Shown here: one piece after another, positions 1 to 8,454 of the stretch
Layout of the letters: each line of letters opens with the position of its first letter
Numbering within the stretch: the first letter of the stretch is position 1
Source: Flavobacterium oreochromis
Lineage (GTDB): Bacteria > Bacteroidota > Bacteroidia > Flavobacteriales > Flavobacteriaceae
Direction of reading: 5' to 3'
NCBI RefSeq assembly: GCF_019565455.1
Contig: NZ_CP067377.1
Span: 3,476,004 to 3,540,003, forward strand
DNA length: 64,000 bases
Made by a program: the position numbers and the translations under genes
Notes under the pieces: model-generated
Told to the model about the DNA's origin: nothing
The model's database searches: none
What the model saw: the letters and a program-made list of their open reading frames with translations, nothing else

Positions 1-1116
1 GGTTTTGCAGTGAAATTTTACACAGAAGAAGGCAACTGGGATTTAGTAGGAAATCACATCCCTACTTTCTTCATAAGAGATGCTATTAAATTTCCTGATT
101 TTACACATGCAAACAAACCATCTCCTATAACAGATCTTCAAGACGAAAACAGAATTTTTGATTATTTTTCAAAAACACCAGAGGCTACTCAAACATTAAC
201 TTGGTTAATGTCTGATAACGGTACTCCTAAATCATATAGAGAAATGGATGGATTTGGAGTAAATACTTTTAAATTCATAAATGATAAAGGTGATATTTCT
301 TGGGTAAAATTTCATTTTAAATCTTTACAAGGAATCAAAAACCTAACAGCAGAAGAAGTTGTTCAAGTACAAGGTAAAGACTTTAGCCATATGACTAGAG
401 ATTTATATGATAATATTGCTGCTGGAAATTTTCCTAAATGGGATCTATACGTACAAGTAATACCTAATAAAGATATTAATAAATATGATTTTAATATTTT
501 TGACGACACTAAACAATGGTTTAATGTTGAAGAAATAAAAGTAGGTACATTAGTTTTAGATCGTATACCTGCAAACTTCTTCCAATATACTGAAAGTGCT
601 GCTTTCGCTCCTTCTAGAGTTGTTCCTGGAATAGGTTTTTCTCCTGATAAAATGCTTCAAGGTAGAAATTTCTCTTATGCTGATGCTCAGATGTATCGAT
701 TAGGTAAAAATCATCAATTATTACCAGCTAATAGACCTTTGGTGAAAGTAAATAATTATCACATAGATGGCGCAATGAATTTTGAGGAAAGAACTGGTGA
801 TACGAACTACTTCCCTAGTCATAATAATCCTACATATACAGAGTTTAAAGCTGATGATAAAAGGCTTCTTGATGGTTATATGGTACGTGAAGAAATAAAA
901 GACTCTAAAGACTTTTATCAAGCAGGTATCTTATATCGTAGTTATTCTAAACAAGAAAAAGATAACTTAATAAAGAATTGGACAAATAATTTAGGTAAAG
1001 TTAAAGACAAAAAGATTCAGGCTACCATTGTTAGCTTTTTATATAAAGCAGATCAAGAATATGGAACAAGAGTTGGTAACGCTCTAGGCTTATCTAAAGA
1101 TAGTTATAATAAATAA
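1..1116 (+). CDS. katA: Catalase, 3' portion (5' end outside window)
   Basis: Clade-type haem catalase that breaks down hydrogen peroxide to water and oxygen. The open frame enters from the window edge (first codons read G-F-A-V-K-F-Y), so about 115 N-terminal residues, including the distal His, are missing. Visible family landmarks are the segment GNHIPTFFIRDAIKFPDF, the DLYVQVIP stretch, and the haem-ligand region GRNFSYADAQMYRLG, whose Tyr in R-x-F-S-Y is the proximal iron ligand. The C-terminus ends normally, as in small-subunit catalases. A strong hairpin follows, then a secreted ankyrin-repeat gene, a partner seen beside catalases elsewhere (katB-ankB in Pseudomonas, katA-Cj1386 in Campylobacter). 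Identity is sure; the symbol is by family. Confidence 0.95.
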   Translation, partial: GFAVKFYTEEGNWDLVGNHIPTFFIRDAIKFPDFTHANKPSPITDLQDENRIFDYFSKTPEATQTLTWLMSDNGTPKSYREMDGFGVNTFKFINDKGDISWVKFHFKSLQGIKNLTAEEVVQVQGKDFSHMTRDLYDNIAAGNFPKWDLYVQVIPNKDINKYDFNIFDDTKQWFNVEEIKVGTLVLDRIPANFFQYTESAAFAPSRVVPGIGFSPDKMLQGRNFSYADAQMYRLGKNHQLLPANRPLVKVNNYHIDGAMNFEERTGDTNYFPSHNNPTYTEFKADDKRLLDGYMVREEIKDSKDFYQAGILYRSYSKQEKDNLIKNWTNNLGKVKDKKIQATIVSFLYKADQEYGTRVGNALGLSKDSYNK

Positions 1117-1132
1117 ATTCCCTTAACTCGAT

Positions 1133-1186
1133 AGAATGCTATAATATTAGTTTTTTATTCCTCTAATATCTATAGCATTCTTTTTA
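1133..1186 (+). terminator. Rho-independent terminator after catalase
   Basis: The arm AGAATGCTATAATATTAG (1133-1150) pairs with the arm at 1163-1181 with one bulged base, and a run of five T follows. It lies 17 bases after the catalase stop. It may also act as a partial terminator that sets the level of the ankyrin gene downstream. Confidence 0.75.
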
Positions 1187-1197
1187 AAATTAAAATC

Positions 1198-1653
1198 ATG
1201 TATACAAAAAGAATTTTTACGTTCATTTTATTAGTAAGTACTTTTTTTATTTCCCATGCTCAAAATTCTAATGCTCAACAAGAGCTTGAAAAATCTTTTT
1301 TTTACGGAGCAAGAACTTCTAATATTGAAATATTAAACGAGTTTATTAAAACAGGTGTAAACGTAAATTATCAAGGAGAAAATGGTTATACAGCCATAAT
1401 GATTGCCGCTTACAATGGACAAAAAAAAGCTGTTGAATTTTTAATTTCCAAAGGAGCAGACTTATGTATAAAAGATAAAAGAGGTAATACTGCCCTAATG
1501 GGAGCAATTGTTGCCAGTGAAGATGATATTGCAAAATATTTAATAAATCTTGAAAAGTGTGATGAAGAAACAAATAAAAGAACTCTTGAGTATGCACAAC
1601 GTTTTGGAAGAACTGAAATAATGAAACTTCTATCTACAAAGGAAAAAAGATAA
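1198..1653 (+). CDS. Secreted ankyrin-repeat protein beside catalase
   Basis: 151-residue protein with an N-terminal signal peptide (hydrophobic stretch about residues 6-20 ending SHAQ), so periplasmic. About three ankyrin repeats follow; NGYTAIMIAAYNGQKKAVEFL and GNTALMGAIVASEDDIAKYL are clear helix-turn-helix units. Small exported ankyrin proteins encoded next to catalases support catalase activity: AnkB is needed for full KatB activity in Pseudomonas aeruginosa, and Cj1386 is implicated in haem delivery to KatA in Campylobacter. The same job is inferred here from position only. The gene sits 81 bases after catalase, with a terminator hairpin between them. Confidence 0.85.
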   Translation: MYTKRIFTFILLVSTFFISHAQNSNAQQELEKSFFYGARTSNIEILNEFIKTGVNVNYQGENGYTAIMIAAYNGQKKAVEFLISKGADLCIKDKRGNTALMGAIVASEDDIAKYLINLEKCDEETNKRTLEYAQRFGRTEIMKLLSTKEKR

Positions 1654-1896
1654 AACGAATGTAATTTCAAAAATTTTTTATCTAAAAAACATACATCTCA
1701 CAAATTAGAGATTTTCTAATACATTATTTAGTTATTAATTTAATGATTATAGAAATCCAGAATATAAGTCATTAATAAATTAAACATTTTCTTAATCTCG
1801 ATTAAAAAATAATCTTTAAAACATTTTTTGATTTATAAATTTGTAGTTTACTAGAATTTAATAGAAAAATATCTAAAAAACCTTAAAAATGTAAGC

Positions 1897-1904
1897 TATC
1901 TTTG
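1897..1904 (+). promoter_or_regulatory. Flavobacterial -7 promoter box
   Basis: TATCTTTG matches the Bacteroidota -7 consensus TAnnTTTG exactly and lies 41 bases before the ATG of the outer-membrane protein gene. No clear TTG lies at the usual -33 distance. Confidence 0.55.
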
Positions 1905-1944
1905 TTTGTAATTTTAACACAAAGAATCACATATTTATTTTAAA

Positions 1945-2804
1945 ATGAAAAAAAAAATTTTTTATCCGTATTCAGCTTACTGATCTCCCTACTTTCGTTA
2001 GCACAAGAAACGGATTCGGGTCGCTATACAGCACACAATAAAGGTAAATTCTATGTTTACTGGGGTGGAAATCGCGAAACTTTTAGTAATTCAGATATTA
2101 CTTTTAAAGGAAATGATTATAATTTTACAATTCAAGATGTACCTGCTCATGATAAGCCTAAAGGATGGCATATAGATTACATCAATCCTCTTAGAATGAC
2201 TATTCCACAAACTAATTTTCGTTTAGGATACTTTATTAATGATCATTATAATGTTTCATTAGGTTTAGACCATATGAAATATGTTATATATCAAGACAAA
2301 ATCGTAAATTATACTGGTACTTATCCGAATAGAGGTACATATGGAGAAAATGTAAATGAATTAGGACAACCCCTTAATTCAAATCAAATAAATCTAACAG
2401 AAGATTTTTTGACCTTCGAACATACGGATGGACTTAATTATATTAACGCTGAAATTAGCCGAGTAGATGATCTAACGAAATATATTATTCCTACTTTAAA
2501 CACAGATAAAATACAATTAAACTTAACCGAAGGAATTGGAGCAGGGGTATTATTACCTAAAACAAATACTAAACTTTTTAATAAAGAACGTTATGACGAA
2601 TTTCATTTAGCAGGTTATGGTTTAGCTGCTAAAGCTGGGTTAAATTTAACTTTCTTAAAACACTTCTTTATACAAGGAGAACTTAAAGGAGGTTATATCA
2701 ATATGCCTGATATTCGTACTTCCTATGATTCATCTGATAGAGCTAGTCAACATTTTTGGTTTCTACAACGTATTATTGCCTTTGGTGTCATATACAAACT
2801 ATAA
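1945..2804 (+). CDS. Outer-membrane beta-barrel protein, frameshifted at start
   Basis: Unrecognised conserved-type outer-membrane protein, about 286 residues. The start codon at 1945 is followed by ten A and six T (1948-1963). As sequenced this frame stops after 11 codons. Adding one base gives a normal signal peptide (MKKKIFLSVFSLLISLLSLAQ) that runs into the long frame to 2804. The mature part is rich in alternating polar and aromatic residues (RLGYFINDHYNVSLGLDHMKY, EGIGAGVLLPKTNTKL) and ends hydrophobic (IIAFGVIYKL), as beta-barrels do. A later ATG at 2196 is internal. The break may be a sequencing error or a true phase-variable tract. Confidence 0.65.
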
Positions 2805-2935
2805 TAATAAATTCCCTCTTTATTATTTATTCAAAACTGTCCAAAAAGACAGTTTTTTCTTTTTAAAATATTTACTTCTTAATTTTGATCATATTAATAA
2901 ATTTTATTTACTTTGCAATACAAAGTTCTTTCAAT

Positions 2936-3540
2936 ATGGATTCAAAAAATTATTTACAAGACATAAAAGACATCAAACAAATGATGTCTCAATCATCACA
3001 ATTCATTTCATTAAGTGGATTAGCAGGTGTATTAGCTGGTATTTATGCTCTAATAGGAGCTAGTTATGTTCATCTACTTTTACAGAACTGTACTTATTCT
3101 ATAACAATAGATTCTCTAATATTTAAAAAAATTATTATTACCGCAATTATTGTTTTAATATCATCACTCGCAACTGCTTTTTTAACGACACTAAAAAAGC
3201 AAAAAGAATAGGAGAAAAGATTTGGAATAACTCTTCTAAACAATTATTCATAAATTTCATCATACCATTAATGACAGGCGGAATCTTTTCATTACTTCTT
3301 ATGCAACACGGCTATTTTGGACTAATTGCTCCTATTATGCTTCTCTTTTATGGTTTAGCTTGTTTGAATGCAAGTAAATATACACTTAGAGATATACGCT
3401 ATTTAGGTCTAACTGAAATAATACTAGGATTATTATCAGCAGAATTCATCGGTTATGGATTATACTTTTGGATCATAGGATTTGGGATATGTCATATCTT
3501 ATATGGAGGAATTATGTATTATAAATATGATAGAAAATGA
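2936..3540 (+). CDS. Small multi-pass membrane protein upstream of CreD group, frameshifted
   Basis: About 201 residues once a single missing A is restored in the A6 run at 3193-3198; the two halves then join as LTTLKKAKRIGEK. Four or more hydrophobic segments are visible (LSGLAGVLAGIYALIGA, IITAIIVLISSLATAFL, MTGGIFSLLLMQHG, LTEIILGLLSAEFIGYGLYF). I chose the ATG at 2936 (MDSKNYLQDIKDIKQMM) because an upstream in-frame ATG at 2885 would overlap the promoter-like sequence TTACTTTG at 2908-2915. Flavobacteria commonly place such a membrane protein before a winged-helix regulator and creD, as here. The molecular role is unknown. Confidence 0.65.
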
Positions 3541-3625
3541 TATATCTTTTTTGTTACTTCTTTTCATTTTTATTCCTATAGATTTTATTCTAGCATTATT
3601 TTTTTAATCACAAAAAATAAAAACA

Positions 3626-4059
3626 TTGAGAATTAGGATTTTTTTAGGTTTTCCATTTATTATTTTACTCTTATATAATCTATACACAAACCTATTTATT
3701 ACTAAAATAAAACTCAACCAAGATGATTTATATGCAAATATCTTATAAATACAAACAAATGTGCTGGTAAGCAAACTCAATGGTAACACAATCATTATTG
3801 ATTTGAAATTTAAAAAAATAACCATTTTTATTTCTATCAATATAATGATCAAGGTGATTTAATACAAAAATTTGTAAAACCTCTAAAATTTAAAAATGGA
3901 AGTTATAGCCCCCAAATTGATTTTCAAACTAACCATAAGAATTTTCACATTATACAAAATAACCCAACCTTATATCGAGAAGTTTGGTCTTTTTATTATG
4001 TATTTAAATCTAAAAAAATTGGAAATATGTTCTTTACAAAAAAGAAATGGTGGCAATAA
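3626..4059 (+). pseudogene. Broken small hypothetical gene
   Basis: Coding-like sequence in at least three frame segments: a hydrophobic start (RIRIFLGFPFIILLLYNLY) from about 3629, a middle piece (VSKLNGNTIIIDLKF), and an uninterrupted tail from about 3835 to the stop at 4057 (YNDQGDLIQKFVKPLKF ... GNMFFTKKKWWQ). No ATG fits the first segment; a TTG at 3626 is possible. The pieces suggest a single-anchor exported protein of about 140 residues broken by two or more indels. I do not recognise the family. It lies in the CreD group and could be a real pseudogene or carry sequencing errors. Confidence 0.4.
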
Positions 4060-4083
4060 AAGTTAAATTTGCATCACTACAAT

Positions 4084-4380
4084 ATGAAAAACATTATTCA
4101 AAATATTAACAAAGTTTTTGACCATCGAATTCGGTTAGGAATCATGTCTATACTGATGGTTAATGAAAGAGTAGGCTTTACCACTCTTAAAGAGCTATTA
4201 GGAGTTACTGATGGAAACTTAGCAAGTCATACAAAAGCACTTGAAAACGAAAATTATATATTAGTTGAAAAACAATTTATAGGTCGTAAACCTAATACTA
4301 GTTATAAGACTACACTGGAAGGAAGAAAAGCCTTTCAAGAACATATAGAAGCTTTAGAAAAATTAATTTCTAAAACTTAA
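4084..4380 (+). CDS. Winged-helix transcriptional regulator (HTH_34 / MarR-like)
   Basis: 98-residue DNA-binding protein with the fold of the winged helix DNA-binding family (PF13601 type). It begins MKNIIQNINKVFDHRIRLGIMSIL, then has the recognition helix region LKELLGVTDGNLASHTKALE and the wing and dimer part GRKPNTSYKTTLEGRKAFQEHI. The ATG at 4084 is preferred over one 15 bases upstream because family members begin at this residue. It lies 62 bases before creD and after a membrane-protein gene, an arrangement usual in Flavobacterium, so it probably controls creD. The sequence does not show the signal it senses. Confidence 0.8.
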   Translation: MKNIIQNINKVFDHRIRLGIMSILMVNERVGFTTLKELLGVTDGNLASHTKALENENYILVEKQFIGRKPNTSYKTTLEGRKAFQEHIEALEKLISKT

Positions 4381-4442
4381 TCTATTTTTTTAAATAAAAG
4401 CTTTGAAATACAAAGTTCTTTTAAATACAAAAAATAAAAATT

Positions 4443-5789
4443 ATGGAAATACAACATCAAGAATCAAAAATTTTTTTTCAATCTACTACAGCAAAAATGG
4501 CTATGATCGGTATCTTAACATTAGTATTACTCATACCTTTACAATTAAGTAAAAATTTAATAGAAGAGAGAAGTATACGAAAGCAAGAAGTTTCTGATGA
4601 AGTTTCAGATCTATGGGGAAAGGATATTTATTTTTACGGTCCTATTTTAAAAATTCCTTACAAAACATATCAAGAAGTCAGAGTAACAAATCCAACTAAC
4701 AAGACAAATATTATTGAAAGAAAAATAAATATCAACTATGTTTTTTTCTTTCCCGAAAATTACAATGTTAAAACTTTTGCAAAAAAGAATACCTCATTAA
4801 AAAGGGGAATCTATAACAATGTTGTTTATACAGCTTATATGAATTTTAAAGGTAATTTTTCTCAACTTAATTTTGAAAAACTAAATATTAAAGAAGCAGA
4901 TTTATTATGGAATGAAGCCTCTATCATAGTAAAAACAACAAACTTAAAAAGTATTAAAAGTGATTTAAATATTAACTTAAATAATAAAACATTAAAATTT
5001 GAATCTAAAACAGAAGATGATAATTTTTACGGCACATTAGAAACTAATTCTTTTGATTATACTAATTTTAATAAAAACGGGATAATTTCATTTAATTTTA
5101 AGATGGAATACAATGGGAGTAATAGTATAAAATATATTCCTATAGGAAAAAAAACAAATGTTACCATAGATTCTGATTGGAAATCTCCTAGTTTTGAAGG
5201 TGCTTTTGCTGCAAATGATGAAAGTAAAATAATCAATGAAAAAGGATTTCACGTTGATTGGAAGATACTATCTATAAACAGAAGTTTTTCACAACAGTAT
5301 ACAAATAAAATACCTCTCTTAAATGAGTATGCTTTTGGTGTAAAATTAATAGAACCTGTAGATGAATATCAACAAAATGAACGCGCATCTAAGTATGGTT
5401 TTTTAGTAATTGGTCTAACTTTTCTTATTTTCTTTTTAATACAATCAATAAGTAAAATAAACATTCATATTTTCCAATATTTAATGATAGGTCTAGCACT
5501 AATTATGTTCTATACATTATTAATATCTATTACTGAACATTCTAGCTTTTCATTAGCCTATATTATAGCTGGTTTAGCGGTTGTTACAATGATTAGCCTT
5601 TATTCTAAATCTATATTAAATTTAAAATTTTCTACTTTCATAAGCCTTTCATTAATTTCTCTTTATACGTTTATATATGTTATTATACAACTAGAAAGCT
5701 ATGCTTTACTAGTAGGAAGCATTGGATTATTTACAATTTTAGGATTAATTATGTATGTTTCTAGAAATATTGACTGGAAAAATAATTAG
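4443..5789 (+). CDS. creD: Cell envelope integrity inner-membrane protein CreD
   Basis: 448 residues, the normal family length (about 450). There is one N-terminal transmembrane helix (about residues 17-35), a long periplasmic region (about 40-310), then about five C-terminal membrane helices (for example YGFLVIGLTFLIFFLIQSI and SLAYIIAGLAVVTMI). Family landmarks include the opening SIRKQEVSDEVSDLWG and the end of the periplasmic domain, YAFGVKLIEPVDEYQQNERASKYG. In Enterobacteria creD belongs to the CreBC regulon and affects envelope stress and beta-lactam response. Here the adjacent winged-helix gene replaces a two-component system. Confidence 0.92.
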   Translation: MEIQHQESKIFFQSTTAKMAMIGILTLVLLIPLQLSKNLIEERSIRKQEVSDEVSDLWGKDIYFYGPILKIPYKTYQEVRVTNPTNKTNIIERKININYVFFFPENYNVKTFAKKNTSLKRGIYNNVVYTAYMNFKGNFSQLNFEKLNIKEADLLWNEASIIVKTTNLKSIKSDLNINLNNKTLKFESKTEDDNFYGTLETNSFDYTNFNKNGIISFNFKMEYNGSNSIKYIPIGKKTNVTIDSDWKSPSFEGAFAANDESKIINEKGFHVDWKILSINRSFSQQYTNKIPLLNEYAFGVKLIEPVDEYQQNERASKYGFLVIGLTFLIFFLIQSISKINIHIFQYLMIGLALIMFYTLLISITEHSSFSLAYIIAGLAVVTMISLYSKSILNLKFSTFISLSLISLYTFIYVIIQLESYALLVGSIGLFTILGLIMYVSRNIDWKNN

Positions 5790-5796
5790 TAAAAAA

Positions 5797-5842
5797 GCCC
5801 TAAAAGTATGTACTATAAAACATAGATTAATACTTTTAGGGC
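5797..5842. terminator. Hairpin after creD, terminator on either strand
   Basis: A perfect 13-bp stem, GCCCTAAAAGTAT (5797-5809) with ATACTTTTAGGGC (5830-5842). Six A precede it, so the leftward transcript would have a T6 tail, which fits termination of the ohr operon ending at 6003. On the plus strand it closes creD. Confidence 0.7.
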
Positions 5843-6002
5843 ATATAAATAGATAACTAATAAAATTTTAATTTTTAAAGTAATTCATTCAGATTAAAAT
5901 TTAACCTATCATTTACTAGAAATCTGTCTTAAATTATAACTTTTCATTGAAAATTATAAAATATCTAATTTTCATTACCTATTTTATTAGTAAAACTAGT
6001 TC

Positions 6003-6419
6003 TTATTTTAATGATATATCTACTTGTATATTACCTCTAGTAGCATTAGAATAAGGACAAATTTGATGTGTTTTAGCTAATAAATCTTCAGCTACCTCTC
6101 TTTCTACTCCATTAATTTCAGCAACTAAACTCACTGATAAATCAAAACCTCCATTTTCATTAGAACCAATCCCTACTTCTGCTGTAATACTACTACTTTC
6201 TAATTTAATTTTTAAATTACGAGCAACTAAATTTAATGCACTATCAAAACAAGCAGCATAACCAGCAGCAAACAATTGCTCAGGATTAGTAAAAGCCCCT
6301 CCTTTTCCTCCTAGTTCTTTTGGAATTTCTACTTTAAAATCTAAAACACCATCTTCAGATTTTATACTGCCTTCTCTCCCCCCTGTTGCGGTTACTTTTG
6401 TAGAATACAATGTTTTCAT
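6003..6419 (-). CDS. ohr: Organic hydroperoxide resistance protein Ohr (OsmC family)
   Basis: 138-residue thiol peroxidase that reduces organic hydroperoxides using two cysteines. The peroxidatic Cys57 is in AAGYAACFDSAL and the resolving Cys121 in CPYSNATRGN. The conserved Arg15 (GGREG) and Glu47 (NPEQLFAAGY) that place the catalytic thiol are present. It is the last gene of a leftward operon, 12 bases after a nitroreductase gene, itself behind a TetR-type regulator. Ohr is usually controlled by OhrR of the MarR family, so a TetR partner is less common. All key residues are intact. Confidence 0.95.
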   Translation of the reverse strand: MKTLYSTKVTATGGREGSIKSEDGVLDFKVEIPKELGGKGGAFTNPEQLFAAGYAACFDSALNLVARNLKIKLESSSITAEVGIGSNENGGFDLSVSLVAEINGVEREVAEDLLAKTHQICPYSNATRGNIQVDISLK

Positions 6420-6431
6420 TTTTATTTTTAT

Positions 6432-7065
6432 TTAATCAATTAATGTTACTAATTCATCCATAGGTTTACGTACCTTTTTAAGATTTACCAACCAGTCATT
6501 AGACTCATTCTTATAGCCTAAAGGAAGAATTAATGTACTTCTTAAATTTTTGTCTCTTAAATTCAGAATTTTATCTAACTCATCACGATCAAAGCCTTCC
6601 ATAGGAGTACTATCTATTCCTTCATATTCTGCCTGTGTCATAGCAGACATAAGAGCTATATAAGTTTGTTTTGCTGCATGATTATGATTATCTTCAGGAT
6701 CTTGTTGAGGATAAAATGATAAAAGCTTTTGACGATATGCTTCCCAACCTTCATTTTTCATACCTCTAATCTCATTTGTTAAATCAAACATATGATTTAT
6801 TCTTTCTGTTGTATAAGTATCCCAAGCAGCAAAAACTAATAAATGAGAACAATCTGTTACTTGTGATTGATTCCACGCTATTTTTCTAATTTCAGCCTTA
6901 ATATCTGGATTTGTAATTACAAAAACTTCAAAAGGTTGTAATCCACTAGAAGTTGGAGTCAATCGAATAGCCTCTAAAATATTTTCTATTTTTTTCATTT
7001 GGAATCGTTTCTCCTGTCATTGCTTTACAAGCATAACGATTATTTAATAATTCTAAAAAATCCAT
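6432..7065 (-). CDS. NAD(P)H-dependent nitroreductase family oxidoreductase, frameshifted
   Basis: FMN-dependent nitroreductase of the NfsB type (reduces quinones, nitro compounds or similar electrophiles with NAD(P)H). The long frame starts only at residue 24. The true N-terminus MDFLELLNNRYACKAMTGET begins at the ATG at 7065 and joins at PNEKIENILEAIRLTPTSSG if one extra A is removed from the A7 run (plus-strand T7 at 6989-6995). The corrected length is 210 residues, the same as the second nitroreductase at 30967. FMN-site features RYACKAM and RLTPTSSGLQPFEVFVI are visible. It lies between tetR and ohr, so probably acts in the same stress response. Confidence 0.85.
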
Positions 7066-7183
7066 TTTCTCTCTATTTTATGTAATATAATTTTTTAAAT
7101 ATCTTATTATAGGTTAAGTATTTTAATCTTTTATTTAAATCTTGATAGATATTACTATCCTTTTTTGTTTTTAAAATAATGAT

Positions 7184-7756
7184 TTATTTTTTTATACTAT
7201 ACCATGCCATTTTATAAGCATTTTCTAATATATTTTCATCGAAAAACAATTCTCCAGTTTGATGCTTAGCTACTAAAAATGATAATGGATTTATTGCGAA
7301 TCCATAAATTAGGTAAAGAGAACAATCCTTAATTATACCTTCTTCTTGACCTCTTTTACATAAATCCATAAATTTTTGTAGATACGAAATCCCTTTACTA
7401 CGGGTTTCTTCATTAATCATAGGGGTAATATCACACAAAGACTGAAAAAGGGCTTCATTAATATGAGTCCGTTTATAATTTGCAATAGCATACCAAATTA
7501 CTTTAAACCCCTCTTCTATAGTCATTTCTTCTGTATAATCTTTAAAAATACAATGACTAATTTCCTCTTTCAAATGAAGATATAACTTATCAATCAAATC
7601 TTGCTTGTTTTCAAAATAAATATAAATAGTTGCTGGTGCCACATTTGCTTTTTGTGCAATTTTTGACATAGAAGAAGCATGAAAACCATTATTATTAACT
7701 AGTTCTAAAGTTGCCTCCAATATTGCTTTCTCTTTGTCTTTTAACTCAGCTTTCAT
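7184..7756 (-). CDS. TetR/AcrR family transcriptional regulator
   Basis: 190-residue repressor-type protein. The N-terminal helix-turn-helix is clear: KAILEATLELVNNNGFHASSMSKIAQKANV, then the diagnostic ATIYIYFENKQDLIDKLY. The C-terminal ligand and dimer domain is divergent. The ATG at 7756 (MKAELKDKEK) is chosen: a longer frame to 7810 would run through an exact -7 box and a palindromic operator. It heads the leftward set with the nitroreductase (118 bases downstream, no promoter box seen in the gap) and ohr, and probably represses them and itself. The inducer is likely an electrophile or peroxide, inferred only from neighbours. Confidence 0.9.
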   Translation of the reverse strand: MKAELKDKEKAILEATLELVNNNGFHASSMSKIAQKANVAPATIYIYFENKQDLIDKLYLHLKEEISHCIFKDYTEEMTIEEGFKVIWYAIANYKRTHINEALFQSLCDITPMINEETRSKGISYLQKFMDLCKRGQEEGIIKDCSLYLIYGFAINPLSFLVAKHQTGELFFDENILENAYKMAWYSIKK

Positions 7757-7778
7757 CGCTATTTTATTTTTACTATTG

Positions 7779-7808
7779 CAAATATACAAAAAGAATGAAC
7801 GTTCATTC
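7779..7808 (-). promoter_or_regulatory. tetR promoter with palindromic operator
   Basis: On the minus strand TATATTTG (plus 7779-7786) matches the flavobacterial -7 consensus exactly. Seven bases upstream lies a perfect 16-bp palindrome, GAATGAACGTTCATTC (7793-7808), in the promoter spacer/-33 region. A TetR dimer bound here would block RNA polymerase, which suggests autorepression of the tetR-nitroreductase-ohr operon. Confidence 0.75.
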
Positions 7809-7810
7809 AT

Positions 7811-8454
7811 TTTTTAAAAACTTTAACAAAAAGGAAAATCAAGTATTCTATTTTTCAATAAAAAGAACTTAAAAAAGCAAGAATTCACTAACTAATAAAT
7901 AAAACTTAAAAAAATAATATTATCTATCAAAGTACCTCATTTATGCGGATTTCCCGTAACTAATTATTAAATCATTTTATTATCTTGGCGCTTATAACCA
8001 ACCCAATCAAACTAAAATGAAAAAACCACACCTAAACCTTGTATATAACTATATTTCAAATAATTACCATCCAAATAACTCTATTAAATAATATATCAAA
8101 ATTTTATAAAGTGTATTAAACAGATTAACCCTTTTGAATCAAGTGTAATATAGATAAAATAATATATTCTAATTCAGGAATGAATATCTCATAAAATCAA
8201 AACATCATTTTACAAAGTCAATCTTTTGACTATGAAAACTAAAAAATGTACTGTACAAATCATGTATAATTTTAAACAAGATTTTAGCAACAATACCATC
8301 TATAAAATAATAAAAATTAACATTTAGCGTTAAAAAAGTAAATTATACTTTAAAAAATTAAAATAACATACATTTTATTCAACAAAACTTATAAACTAAT
8401 CTTTACTTAATTAGATCTTAAAAGGAATAAACTAAATAAAAATAAACTAATAAA
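7811..8454. other. Intergenic region with imperfect palindrome
   Basis: 644 very AT-rich bases with no convincing gene. A GC-richer imperfect palindrome, TTATGCGGATTTCCCGTAA (about 7939-7957), stands out. About 30 bases later comes TATCTTGG, a near match to the -7 box, then a 24-codon reading frame (MKKPHLNLVYNYISNNYHPN, from 8017) without known relatives. The 5' region of the GH114 lipoprotein gene lies in the last 200 bases. The palindrome may be a regulator site; nothing else is seen. Confidence 0.35.

Noticed and set aside
721..921. Leftward 66-codon frame
   Set aside because: Antisense to the catalase gene, with no start context of its own and AT-rich composition typical of shadow frames.
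3604..3852. Leftward 82-codon frame rich in Ile and Leu
   Set aside because: It opposes the plus-strand coding pieces of the broken gene and has the composition of AT-rich antisense.
8017..8091. 24-codon frame after a -7-like box
   Set aside because: Too short, with no recognisable features; noted in the intergenic entry only.
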